Source: Ruminococcus sp.
GTDB taxonomy: Bacteria; Bacillota; Clostridia; Oscillospirales; Acutalibacteraceae
Length of the DNA stretch: 59,119 nucleotides
Assembly: GCA_017481885.1 (NCBI GenBank)
Contig: JAFUOM010000068.1
Coordinates: forward strand, 1 to 59,119
Direction: 5' to 3'
The notes below the pieces were generated by a model, which ran no database searches, had not been told where the DNA came from, and was given only the letters and a program-made list of their open reading frames with translations. Positions 25,824-33,790 of this stretch are shown one piece after another (the first letter of the stretch is position 1; each line of letters starts with the position of its first letter). The position numbers and the translations under genes were made by a program.

Positions 25824-26570
25824 TTAGTCGTCTTTGGTCGAATCTATAATCTGTTGTGCCAAAGCTCTTTCTTTATCCGTGAGCTGTGCTTTTTCTATCA
25901 TATCAGGTCTTTTTTTTGCAGTATTCACAACAGACTGCTCTCGTCTCCATTTGTCAACGTTTTCGTGATGTCCCGACAAAAGCACCTGCGGCACCTCTTT
26001 GCCACGCCACACCTGCGGACGTGTGTACTGCGGATATTCAAGCAAGCCGTCGTAGTGGCTTTCCTTAGTAAAACATTCATCTTCAGAAAGCACACCCTTT
26101 TCCATTCTTGCAAGTGCATCTACAAATACAAGTGTCGGCAATTCGCCACCAGTTAATACATAATCGCCAATGGAAATTTCTTCATCAACAAGTTCGTCAA
26201 TAACACGCTGGTCAACACCTTCGTAGTGACCGCAAAGCACACAGATATTCTTGTGCTTTGAGCTTATGTCAATCAGCTTTTGCTGATTAAGCACATTTCC
26301 CTGTGGTGACATATACACAAAGTACGGCTTTTCGTCCAATGACTCGCAAATATTCTCGTAACACAAAGCAATCGGTTCGGTCATCATAAGCATACCCTTA
26401 CCTCCGCCGTATGGTGCATCGTCAACGTGGCGATGCTTGTCAAACGCAAACTCTCTGAGCTGGTGACAATTGATTTCAAGCACACCTTTTTTCTGTGCTC
26501 TGCCGATAATCGACTCGTTGAGCACGGTTTCCATCATCTCAGGAAACAATGTTATAACATCAATCCTCAT
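25824..26570 (-). CDS. trmD: TrmD, tRNA m1G37 methyltransferase, 248 aa
   Basis: SPOUT methyltransferase that methylates G37 next to the anticodon and prevents frameshifting. It contains GGGKGMLMMTEPI, the knot segment SIGDYVLTGGELP and the C-terminal domain. It overlaps the end of rimM by 11 bases. The usual downstream neighbour rplS is not here; ptsH follows after a 250-base gap. Confidence 0.97.
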   Translation of the reverse strand: MRIDVITLFPEMMETVLNESIIGRAQKKGVLEINCHQLREFAFDKHRHVDDAPYGGGKGMLMMTEPIALCYENICESLDEKPYFVYMSPQGNVLNQQKLIDISSKHKNICVLCGHYEGVDQRVIDELVDEEISIGDYVLTGGELPTLVFVDALARMEKGVLSEDECFTKESHYDGLLEYPQYTRPQVWRGKEVPQVLLSGHHENVDKWRREQSVVNTAKKRPDMIEKAQLTDKERALAQQIIDSTKDD

Positions 26571-27072
26571 CAGAGAACAATCCTTTCATCGGTGTAATCC
26601 TGATAACGCCTTTATCTACATCAACTTCGTCTACAATATCAGGAATAGCAGGGATGTAGTAAAGTTTTGAGTCTGCACCTGTCATTTCGTACACATCGTT
26701 TGAGCCTGTTCTCAAAACATCCTTGACAGTGCCGTAAACCTCGTTTGTCTGGGCGTCTGTCACCTCAAGACCGATTAAATCCTGCACAAAGTGAACACCC
26801 TTATCGAGCTTCATATCACTGCGCTTGATATAAACGATTTTGCCTCTGAGTAAATCAGCCTGCTCAATTGTATCAACGCCCGGGATTTTCATCAGTACCA
26901 TATTTTTGTGTGCACGTGACTGCACCTTGATTTTCTCGTTACCCTCGTCAAAGTAAAGGGTCTTGAACTTTGCGAGCACCTGCGGTGAATCACACCAGCA
27001 CTCAACACGCATTTCGCCACGCACACCGTGAGTGCCGACGATTTTTCCGCCTTCTAAAAACTTTTTAACCAT
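26560..27072 (-). CDS. rimM: RimM, 16S rRNA processing factor, 170 aa
   Basis: Assists maturation of the 30S head by binding S19 and the 3' domain of 16S rRNA. N-terminal KIVGTHGVRGEMRVE and C-terminal PRC-barrel (about 95-165, with IPAIPDIVDEVDVDKG) are typical. I start it at the ATG at 27072, preceded by AGGTGA at six bases; a TTG five codons upstream lacks a site. Confidence 0.94.
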   Translation of the reverse strand: MVKKFLEGGKIVGTHGVRGEMRVECWCDSPQVLAKFKTLYFDEGNEKIKVQSRAHKNMVLMKIPGVDTIEQADLLRGKIVYIKRSDMKLDKGVHFVQDLIGLEVTDAQTNEVYGTVKDVLRTGSNDVYEMTGADSKLYYIPAIPDIVDEVDVDKGVIRITPMKGLFSDED

Positions 27073-27175
27073 AATTTTCACCTGCAAATTTATTTCAAAA
27101 CGATTTTATCACATCTGTGCAAAATAGTAAAGCAAAAAGAAAAGCGGTGCTTTACGCACCGCAAATTCTCTGTGT

Positions 27176-27409
27176 TTAGTCGATTTCGACCATAATTTTC
27201 TCGTTGCTTCTAATAGCTGCAGAGCGAGCAACAGTACGGATAGCCTTAGCAATTCTGCCCTGTTTGCCGATGATTCTGCCCATATCGTTTTCAGCAACGT
27301 GAATGTGATACACGATTGTGCCCTCTTCGTTTGGTTCGTCCTGTGTAACAGTAACCTCTTGTGGCTGTTCAACAAGACCCTTTGCAATCGTTAAGAGTAA
27401 ATCTTTCAT
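27176..27409 (-). CDS. khpA: KH-domain RNA-binding protein KhpA, 77 aa
   Basis: Single KH domain with the GxxG loop in RIIGKQGRIAKAIR. KhpA pairs with KhpB/Jag and binds many RNAs, affecting cell division and shape in Gram-positives. The position between rpsP and rimM is its standard place. Confidence 0.94.
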   Translation of the reverse strand: MKDLLLTIAKGLVEQPQEVTVTQDEPNEEGTIVYHIHVAENDMGRIIGKQGRIAKAIRTVARSAAIRSNEKIMVEID

Positions 27410-27431
27410 GAAAACAGTTTCCTTTCAAAAA

Positions 27432-27671
27432 TTAGAGAATACCGTTCTTCTTGAAAAGATTCTTAACAGTATCTGTTGGCTGTGCACCCTTAGCGATCCA
27501 CTCCTTAACCTTGTCAGCGTCAACCTTAACCTCTGATGGCTCTGTGAGTGGGTTGTATGTGCCGATTTCCTCGATGAAACGGCCATCTCTTGGGTATCTT
27601 GAGTCAGCAACTACGATTCTGTAGAAAGGTGATTTCTTAGCACCCATTCTTCTTAATCTGATTTTTACCAT
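27432..27671 (-). CDS. rpsP: Ribosomal protein S16, 79 aa
   Basis: 30S subunit protein. It starts [20 protein letters not shown], the family signature. The ATG at 27671 follows GGAGGAAAACACA; a longer in-frame GTG upstream is rejected. A CCAAT...ATTGG hairpin lies in the 80-base gap to ffh. Confidence 0.97.
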   Translation of the reverse strand: MVKIRLRRMGAKKSPFYRIVVADSRYPRDGRFIEEIGTYNPLTEPSEVKVDADKVKEWIAKGAQPTDTVKNLFKKNGIL

Positions 27672-27754
27672 TGTGTTTTCCTCCAATAAATATAGTAGTT
27701 TTATATATATTACCAATGTAAATTATTGGCATTTAAGACTAAAGTTCTGCGTTT

Positions 27755-29125
27755 TTAAAATCCAGGGAAACCGCCGTTACCGCCCATTGGTGGTCCGCCA
27801 AGTCCCGGGAGATTAGGCATACGCTTGCCTCGTTTTGCTTTTGAAGTGAACTGCTTCATCATCTTCTGTGTCTGCTCAAGCTGTTTTATCAGTCTGTTGA
27901 CCTCTTCAACTGAGCGACCACTACCTGCGGCAATTCTCTTTTTACGTGACGGATTGATAAGCGAAGGCTTTGCTCTTTCTTCCTTTGTCATTGACAGGAT
28001 GATAGCCTTGCACCAGTCAATCTGACGTTCATTAATATCAACATCGTCAAGCTTATTGCCGATACCAGGGATTTTTGAAAGCAGACCTTTAAGCGGTCCC
28101 ATATTCTGAATCTGCTCAAACTGGTCGTAAAGGTCATTGAAGTCCATTTTGTTTTTGAGCATCTTATCAGCGAGCTGTTCAGCCTTTTTAGCATCGAGCT
28201 TCTGCTCAGCCTCTTCGATAAGAGTGAGCACGTCGCCCATACCGAGGATTCTGCTAGCCATTCTGTCAGGGTGGAAAGCCTCTAAATCTTCGAGCTTTTC
28301 ACCTGTACCGGAGAACTTAATCGGACGGCCTGTAACTTCCTTAACCGAAAGCGCCGCACCGCCACGGGTGTCACCGTCGAGCTTTGTAAGAATAACACCT
28401 GTGATGTCTAAAAGCTCGTTGAATGTCTTTGCAACATTTACAGCGTCCTGACCTGTCATCGAGTCAATAACGAGGAGAATCTCGTCAACCTTGACCTCAG
28501 CTTTGATGTTTTTAAGCTCGGTCATCAACGCTTCGTCAATATGGAGTCGACCTGCAGTATCGAGGATAACGATGTCATTACCGTAATCCTTTGCACGCTT
28601 GATAGCTTCTTTAGCGATTTTTACAGGATTTTCCTGACCCATTTCAAATACAGGAGTGCCTGCTTTTTCGCCGACTACCTTTAACTGCTCTATAGCAGCT
28701 GGACGATATATATCACAAGCAACCAAAAGTGGTCTGTGATTCTGCTTTTTTAAGTGAAGTGCAAGCTTTGCTGCGTGGGTTGTTTTACCTGCACCCTGCA
28801 AACCGCACATCATAATAACGGTTGGTGGTTTTGATGAAAAGTTGAGCCTTGAATTTTCAGAGCCCATTAAAGCTGTGAGCTCTTCATTTACGATTTTGAT
28901 AACCATCTGTGCAGGTGTTAAGCTCTCTAAAACATTGGAACCAACCGCACGCTCTGTTACTTTCTTTGTAAAATCCTTTGCAACCTTGTAGTTAACGTCA
29001 GCCTCAAGTAAAGCGAGTCTGACTTCTCGCATCGCTTCTTTAACATCAGCCTCTGTTAACTTACCTTTATTCTTAAGTTTTTTAAACGCTTTGCTAAGCT
29101 TTTCGGATAAACCTTCGAACGCCAT
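27755..29125 (-). CDS. ffh: Ffh, signal recognition particle GTPase, 456 aa
   Basis: Binds signal peptides and 4.5S/6S SRP RNA and delivers ribosomes to FtsY. N domain, G domain (GLQGAGKTTHAAKLA; DTAGRLHID; TKLDGDTRGG) and a Met-rich M domain ending in a Gly/Pro tail are complete. It starts two bases after ylxM ends, so the two are translationally coupled. Confidence 0.98.
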   Translation of the reverse strand: MAFEGLSEKLSKAFKKLKNKGKLTEADVKEAMREVRLALLEADVNYKVAKDFTKKVTERAVGSNVLESLTPAQMVIKIVNEELTALMGSENSRLNFSSKPPTVIMMCGLQGAGKTTHAAKLALHLKKQNHRPLLVACDIYRPAAIEQLKVVGEKAGTPVFEMGQENPVKIAKEAIKRAKDYGNDIVILDTAGRLHIDEALMTELKNIKAEVKVDEILLVIDSMTGQDAVNVAKTFNELLDITGVILTKLDGDTRGGAALSVKEVTGRPIKFSGTGEKLEDLEAFHPDRMASRILGMGDVLTLIEEAEQKLDAKKAEQLADKMLKNKMDFNDLYDQFEQIQNMGPLKGLLSKIPGIGNKLDDVDINERQIDWCKAIILSMTKEERAKPSLINPSRKKRIAAGSGRSVEEVNRLIKQLEQTQKMMKQFTSKAKRGKRMPNLPGLGGPPMGGNGGFPGF

Positions 29126-29127
29126 TT

Positions 29128-29487
29128 TCAGACCTCCTGTTCGTAAAGGCTTTGCGCTGTCATTTGAATCTGTGCCGACAGCAATTTGATTTTTTCATCG
29201 TTTGTAAGCTCAGTGAGTGTCTGGGCTTTGTCGATGATACTTTTGAGTCCCTGCTGAGTTTTCGAAAAACGCTCGCAGAGCTTCAGGTTTTCTTCAAAAG
29301 TGTAAAGACTTTTTTTAGCACGATTGAGTGCATCTCTGACACCCTGTCTAGTCATAGACAAAATCTGGGCAACCTCTAAAAGCGACAAATCGTCGTTGTA
29401 GTAAAGGTTTACAGCCTCCTGCTGAGTCTTTGTGAGCATCTGTCCGTAAAAGTCAAAAAGCAGTGAAATCTCAAGATTTTTCTCCAA
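29128..29487 (-). CDS. ylxM: YlxM/p13-like SRP-associated HTH protein, 119 aa
   Basis: Sigma-70 region 4-like helix-turn-helix protein (FDFYGQMLTKTQQEAVNLYYNDDLSLLEVAQ...TRQGVRDALNRAKKSL). It is found in front of ffh in most Firmicutes and thought to modulate SRP. The start is taken as TTG at 29487, nine bases after AGGAGG; an ATG 12 codons upstream has no site. Confidence 0.9.
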   Translation of the reverse strand: MEKNLEISLLFDFYGQMLTKTQQEAVNLYYNDDLSLLEVAQILSMTRQGVRDALNRAKKSLYTFEENLKLCERFSKTQQGLKSIIDKAQTLTELTNDEKIKLLSAQIQMTAQSLYEQEV

Positions 29488-29542
29488 AAAATTCACCCTC
29501 CTGACCACATTGCTGTAAAGCAAATCACTTTACACTCCTGCG

Positions 29543-29571
29543 ATTATATCAAAGCACCCTGCATTTGTCAA
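29543..29571 (-). promoter_or_regulatory. Promoter of the ylxM-ffh-rpsP-khpA-rimM-trmD operon
   Basis: Consensus TTGACA (29566-29571), 17 bases, TATAAT (29543-29548) on the minus strand. A GTAAAG...CTTTAC hairpin (29516-29534) lies in the leader. Confidence 0.85.
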
Positions 29572-29636
29572 GCATATTAACGATTTTTTGTAACGAAACT
29601 TCGCAAATTTTCTCTATATTATATGTAATATTTTCT

Positions 29637-29665
29637 TTGATTTAGTTGATATTTTGTGTTATACT
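29637..29665 (+). promoter_or_regulatory. phoH operon promoter
   Basis: TTGATT (29637-29642), 17-base spacer, TATACT (29660-29665), 41 bases before the phoH ATG. Confidence 0.7.
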
Positions 29666-29706
29666 ATATTTTGTATAAATTTGTTTACCAAACTTGGAGA
29701 TAAAAA

Positions 29707-30678
29707 ATGGAACAGATTATCAGTATTGACCGTATGGAACACGCAGTTGCGTTGTTCGGAAGCTTTGACGAAAACATCAAGCTCATTGAATCAGAGTTTT
29801 CTGTCAGAGTAAGAGCAAGGGACAGTGAGCTTAAAATCAGCGGTGAGCCTGAGGGCGTTATGAAAGCTGCAAAGGTTATCGACTCACTTTTATCACTCTT
29901 AAACCGTGGCGAACAGCTTTCCGAGCAAAACGTGAGATACTGCATCTCACTTATAAACGAAGGCAGCGAGGAAAAAATTGAACAACTAGCTTCAGACTGC
30001 ATCTGCGTAACAGCAAAAGGCAAACCGATAAAGCCAAAAACAATCGGACAAAAGCACTACTGCAAGGCGATTGAAGATAACACCATCACCATTGGCGTCG
30101 GCCCTGCAGGTACAGGTAAAACCTATCTGGCAGTAGCAATGGCGGTAACCGCCTTTCGAGCTAAGGAAATCAATCGTATAATTTTGACTCGTCCTGCTGT
30201 TGAAGCAGGCGAAAAGCTCGGCTTTCTTCCGGGCGATTTGCAGAGCAAAGTTGACCCTTATTTAAGGCCACTTTACGATGCTCTCTTTGATATGTTGGGA
30301 GCTGAAACTTATCAGAAATATCTTGAGCGCGGCAACATTGAGGTTGCACCGCTTGCATATATGCGAGGCAGAACGCTCGACGATTCGTTCATCATCTTGG
30401 ACGAAGCCCAGAACACAACAAGCGAACAGATGAAGATGTTCTTAACCAGACTTGGCAACGGCTCAAAAATGGTTATCACAGGCGACATCACCCAGATTGA
30501 CCTGCCAAATGGCGCTAAAAGCGGTCTTAAAGAAGCCGTAAAGGTGCTCAAAAACATCAAAGACATAAAGCACATAACATTTTCCGAAAAGGATGTCGTA
30601 AGGCACAAACTGGTGCAGGATATTATCAAGGCGTATGAGAAAAATGAGGAGGCAAAAAGACGACATGACAACAGATAA
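29707..30678 (+). CDS. phoH: PhoH-like ATPase (YbeZ family), 323 aa
   Basis: Cytosolic P-loop ATPase linked to RNA processing with YbeY, which follows. An N-terminal KH-like region precedes GPAGTGKTYLAVAMA (Walker A, about 136) and FIILDEAQNT (Walker B). Full length. The ybeY start lies inside its last codons. Confidence 0.95.
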   Translation: MEQIISIDRMEHAVALFGSFDENIKLIESEFSVRVRARDSELKISGEPEGVMKAAKVIDSLLSLLNRGEQLSEQNVRYCISLINEGSEEKIEQLASDCICVTAKGKPIKPKTIGQKHYCKAIEDNTITIGVGPAGTGKTYLAVAMAVTAFRAKEINRIILTRPAVEAGEKLGFLPGDLQSKVDPYLRPLYDALFDMLGAETYQKYLERGNIEVAPLAYMRGRTLDDSFIILDEAQNTTSEQMKMFLTRLGNGSKMVITGDITQIDLPNGAKSGLKEAVKVLKNIKDIKHITFSEKDVVRHKLVQDIIKAYEKNEEAKRRHDNR

Positions 30679-31165
30679 AATCAGAGTAGTAATCACAAAT
30701 TCACAAAAGGAAGTTAAAATCCCGACAGGTATGAGAATGCTTGTCAGACGTTGCTGTAACGCAGTTCTTAAGATGGAGAAATTCGAAGGTCCTGCTGAAA
30801 TCAGCGTAACATTCGTTAACAACGAACAGATCAAAGAGCTCAACACCCAGTACCGTGACAAGCCAATCGAAACAGACGTGCTTTCATTCCCTATGGGTAG
30901 CGACGGCAAGTACGACACAGACCCGACAACAGGTGCCCAGATTCTCGGCGATGTTGTAATTTCAATGGAAAAAGCTTTAGAACAAAGCGAGCTTTACGGC
31001 CACTCTTTCCAGCGTGAGGTTGGCTACCTTACAGCTCACTCAGTTTTACACCTTTTGGGCTATGACCATATGGAACCTCTCGAAAAGGTAAGAATGAGAG
31101 AAAAAGAAGAATATGTAATGGATATGCTCGGACTCGAAGCAGTTCAGGGCTACATAGGTGAGTAA
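30665..31165 (+). CDS. ybeY: Endoribonuclease YbeY, 166 aa
   Basis: Metal-dependent RNase for 16S 3'-end maturation and 70S quality control. The zinc site HSVLHLLGYDH (H-x3-H-x5-H) is complete. The start is the ATG at 30665, behind AGGAGG; it overlaps phoH by 14 bases. Confidence 0.95.
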   Translation: MTTDKIRVVITNSQKEVKIPTGMRMLVRRCCNAVLKMEKFEGPAEISVTFVNNEQIKELNTQYRDKPIETDVLSFPMGSDGKYDTDPTTGAQILGDVVISMEKALEQSELYGHSFQREVGYLTAHSVLHLLGYDHMEPLEKVRMREKEEYVMDMLGLEAVQGYIGE

Positions 31166-31177
31166 TAAGGACAAGCT

Positions 31178-31669
31178 ATGAAAAGAATCGTTAAACAGAT
31201 ACACAGCTTTTATTACGCTATCAGAGGACTATTGTCCGTACTTAAAACCGAATCGCATATGAGGTTTCACCTTGTTGCGGCTATCTACGTGGTGTTTTTT
31301 GTTTCAAAGTTTTACTCACTCAGCGCTTGTGAGTTTGGCGTGCTGATACTCACTATCTCGCTTGTATTCATCACTGAGATTTTAAACACAGTGCTTGAGC
31401 GTGTGTGTGACACAATCACAAAAGAGTACAACAAAAACATCGAGTTTATCAAAGATGTAGCTGCAGGTGCGGTACTCGTTGCGGCTATCGCATCAGTTAT
31501 CATCGCTTTTGCGCTGTTGTTTGATGTAGCTGTGTTCAAAGAAATCATCGGCTACTATATGAGTAACACCGTACCTTTGATATCCCTCATAGTCTGCACA
31601 ATAGTCGCTTTGTGCTTTGTTGCAATAAAACCCCAGTGGTATCTTGACAAACTCAAAAAATCAAAATAA
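31178..31669 (+). CDS. dgkA: Undecaprenol/diacylglycerol kinase family protein, 163 aa
   Basis: Small membrane kinase that phosphorylates undecaprenol (or diacylglycerol). The signature E-x-x-N-T...KDVAAGAVL appears as ITEILNTVLERVCD and KDVAAGAVLVAAI. Three helices form the DgkA core; a fourth hydrophobic segment (about 130-150) is an extra C-terminal helix. Between ybeY and era, its usual place. Confidence 0.9.
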   Translation: MKRIVKQIHSFYYAIRGLLSVLKTESHMRFHLVAAIYVVFFVSKFYSLSACEFGVLILTISLVFITEILNTVLERVCDTITKEYNKNIEFIKDVAAGAVLVAAIASVIIAFALLFDVAVFKEIIGYYMSNTVPLISLIVCTIVALCFVAIKPQWYLDKLKKSK

Positions 31670-31692
31670 TAACGATTCAAAAAGGACATATT

Positions 31693-32604
31693 ATGAACAC
31701 TAATGATAAATCAGCGTTTATCGCATTAACAGGAAGACCGAATGTAGGCAAATCATCGCTTTTAAACTGTATGTTAAAGCAGAAGATTGCTATCGTTTCT
31801 TCAAAACCACAGACAACACGCACACGCATTATGGGTATCTTAACACAAAACGAGTACCAGCTCGTTTTTATTGATACCCCTGGTATGCACAAACCAAAGA
31901 CAACTTTAGGCCAGTATATGGTTCGTTCAATCAACGAGTCCGTTATGGGTGTTGATGCGTGCGTTTTAGTTGTTGAAGCTGACAAGGAAGTCGGCAAAAC
32001 CGAGCTTATGCTTATCGAAAAATTCAAGAAAAGTAACACTCCTGTTGTTCTTGCTATCAACAAAATTGATATGCTCAAAGATAAGGAACAGCTTTTGGAA
32101 CTTATTTTATCTTACTCAAATCTCTACAACTTCGAAGCTGTTGTACCTGTGTGTGCAGTTGACGGCAAGGGCGTTGACGATTTGATTGACGAACTCAAAA
32201 AGCTATGCAGCGAAGGCGGACACTTCTTCGAGGAAGATGCTCTTACTGACCAGCCTGAAAAAGTTCTCGCCGCTGAAATGATAAGAGAGAAAATCCTGCG
32301 TCTTACAGACAAGGAAATCCCACACGGTACAGCGGTTGTTATTGAGCGAATGAGAACCAGAGAAGGCTCTGACATCTTAGACATTGATGCAACCATCTAC
32401 TGTGAGCGTTCAACTCACAAAGGCATCATCATCGGCAAGGGTGGCTCAATGCTCAAGAAAATCAGCACCTACGCACGTCAGGATATGGAAAAGTTTTTCG
32501 ATTGCAAAGTTAATCTCCAGACCTGGGTTAAAGTTAAAGAAGACTGGAGAAATCGCGAAGCACTTCTTAACAACTTTGGCTTCAACCAGAAGGATTTTGA
32601 CTAA
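31693..32604 (+). CDS. era: Era, ribosome-assembly GTPase, 303 aa
   Basis: Binds the 3' end of 16S rRNA and checks 30S maturation. G1 GRPNVGKSSLLN, G3 DTPGMH, G4 NKID, and the C-terminal KH domain (IIIGKGGSMLKKI) are present. Last gene of phoH-ybeY-dgkA-era. Confidence 0.98.
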   Translation: MNTNDKSAFIALTGRPNVGKSSLLNCMLKQKIAIVSSKPQTTRTRIMGILTQNEYQLVFIDTPGMHKPKTTLGQYMVRSINESVMGVDACVLVVEADKEVGKTELMLIEKFKKSNTPVVLAINKIDMLKDKEQLLELILSYSNLYNFEAVVPVCAVDGKGVDDLIDELKKLCSEGGHFFEEDALTDQPEKVLAAEMIREKILRLTDKEIPHGTAVVIERMRTREGSDILDIDATIYCERSTHKGIIIGKGGSMLKKISTYARQDMEKFFDCKVNLQTWVKVKEDWRNREALLNNFGFNQKDFD

Positions 32605-32927
32605 TATAAGCGTCTGTGCAACACATATCGTATAAACGTATCGCACTGTTTCAGGTACTGCGTACAGCGATATCACGCCTCGTATGCCTACGCAACTCTT
32701 CCGATTTTCTACCGCTCCTCTACCGCTAGCTAAAATCAAGGAGCAAATTATTTCCTTGATTTTTAACGCGCGGTACTCGGTCGCATTGAAAATCGAAAGG
32801 CTACGGCACTCGGACGCCTAATATACAATTTTTGGCTTCTACAATTTTCCCACTATATCTGCCCTGCCTCAAGGTATAATAACCCTACAGGGGTTGAGCC
32901 CGAGTGCTTATGAAAGGCAGATTCAAA
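32605..32927. repeat. Noncoding gap holding a large nested palindrome; era terminator at its centre
   Basis: No gene is supported. Nested inverted arms centre on 32748: CGATTTTC (32702) with GAAAATCG (32788), TACCGC (32721) with GCGGTA (32770), and AAAATCAAGGA with TCCTTGATTTT (32732-32763), the last being terminator-like. Outer parts are only partly complementary. It is richer in G/C and CpG than usual gaps here, so a decayed palindromic repeat or MITE is possible. TATAAT at 32875-32880 may be the -10 for yqzL-recO. Confidence 0.55.
32732..32763 (+). terminator. era terminator candidate
   Basis: Eleven-base-pair stem AAAATCAAGGA / TCCTTGATTTT ending in TTTTT. It lies 128 bases after the era stop, inside the larger palindrome. 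Confidence 0.6.
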
Positions 32928-33101
32928 ATGAACGAAACAGATGCGTGGAATTCTTTTTTAAGCAGTGGAAGTGTATTAGACTACCTCCACTACAAATCCA
33001 TCCAGAACGCAAAGAAAGACCCGTACACCTTGGAGGATAAAGATGAAATTCAAAACAAACGGACTGATAATAAAGGAGCAGATTATAAGGGAGCAAGATA
33101 A
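32928..33101 (+). CDS. YqzL-like small protein, 57 aa
   Basis: MNETDAWNSFLSSGSVLDYLHYKSIQ matches the short WxxFxxTGxxxxYLxYK pattern of YqzL proteins, which sit between era and recO in Firmicutes. The role is unknown. The first 26 residues fit the family; the remainder is Lys/Asp-rich and overlaps the recO start by 59 bases in another frame, which is unusual. The ATG follows AAAGG at ten bases. Confidence 0.7.
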   Translation: MNETDAWNSFLSSGSVLDYLHYKSIQNAKKDPYTLEDKDEIQNKRTDNKGADYKGAR

Positions 33102-33789
33102 GCTTGTTACTGTGCTCACTGCTTCTCACGGTGTTATCCGTGCGTTTGTGCGTCGTGCAAAGAATATCAAAAGCCCGAAGTGTGCATCCACCGGGCTTTT
33201 GTGCTATTCCGAGCTTTCTGTATTCGAAAACAAGGGTACATATTCAATCGACGAAGCAAAAAGCATTGAAATGTTTATGGGACTTAGAAAAGATGTGGCT
33301 AATATGAGTCTTGCTCAGTATTTTTGCGAGCTGTGTATGGACTTGTGTCCAAAAGAACTGGAGTCAACCGAGTTTCTGCGACTTATATTAAACGCTCTGC
33401 ACCTTCTTTCTAACAACAAAAAAGAACCGCTACTTATAAAAGCGTGTGTCGAAATGAGGCTGATGCAGCTATGCGGATATATGCCGGACCTTATTATGTG
33501 CGACTGTTGCGGAGAATACGAGTCCCCTGTTATGACCTTCATCCCAAAAACAGGAAAACTCTTTTGCGAAAGCTGTGCAAAACAAAACGGAGCACTGGGA
33601 GTACCGGCACCACTTAGCGTAATCACAGCTTTGCGACACACAATTTACGCAGATTTTTCTAAACTGTTTTCGTTTTCGCTGAGTGAGGATTCGCTCAGAC
33701 TACTTAACATTATCACAGAAAGCTACCTAAGCTCTGTGACCGAAAAAGACTATATGACACTACAATTTTTTAAAATGATGAGTGATTGA
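33043..33789 (+). CDS. recO: RecO, recombination mediator, 248 aa
   Basis: Loads RecA onto SSB-coated single strands in the RecFOR pathway. An N-terminal OB fold (LIIKEQIIREQDKLVTVLT) precedes a helical domain and a four-Cys zinc site (CDCC...CESC, about 146-180). The ATG follows GGAGG. It ends just before mutS2. Confidence 0.95.
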   Translation: MKFKTNGLIIKEQIIREQDKLVTVLTASHGVIRAFVRRAKNIKSPKCASTGLLCYSELSVFENKGTYSIDEAKSIEMFMGLRKDVANMSLAQYFCELCMDLCPKELESTEFLRLILNALHLLSNNKKEPLLIKACVEMRLMQLCGYMPDLIMCDCCGEYESPVMTFIPKTGKLFCESCAKQNGALGVPAPLSVITALRHTIYADFSKLFSFSLSEDSLRLLNIITESYLSSVTEKDYMTLQFFKMMSD

Positions 33790-33790
33790 T

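Noticed and set aside
32446-32739. Minus-strand frame overlapping the end of era and the palindromic gap
   Set aside because: No ribosome-binding site, crosses the era coding region, ends inside the inverted repeat.
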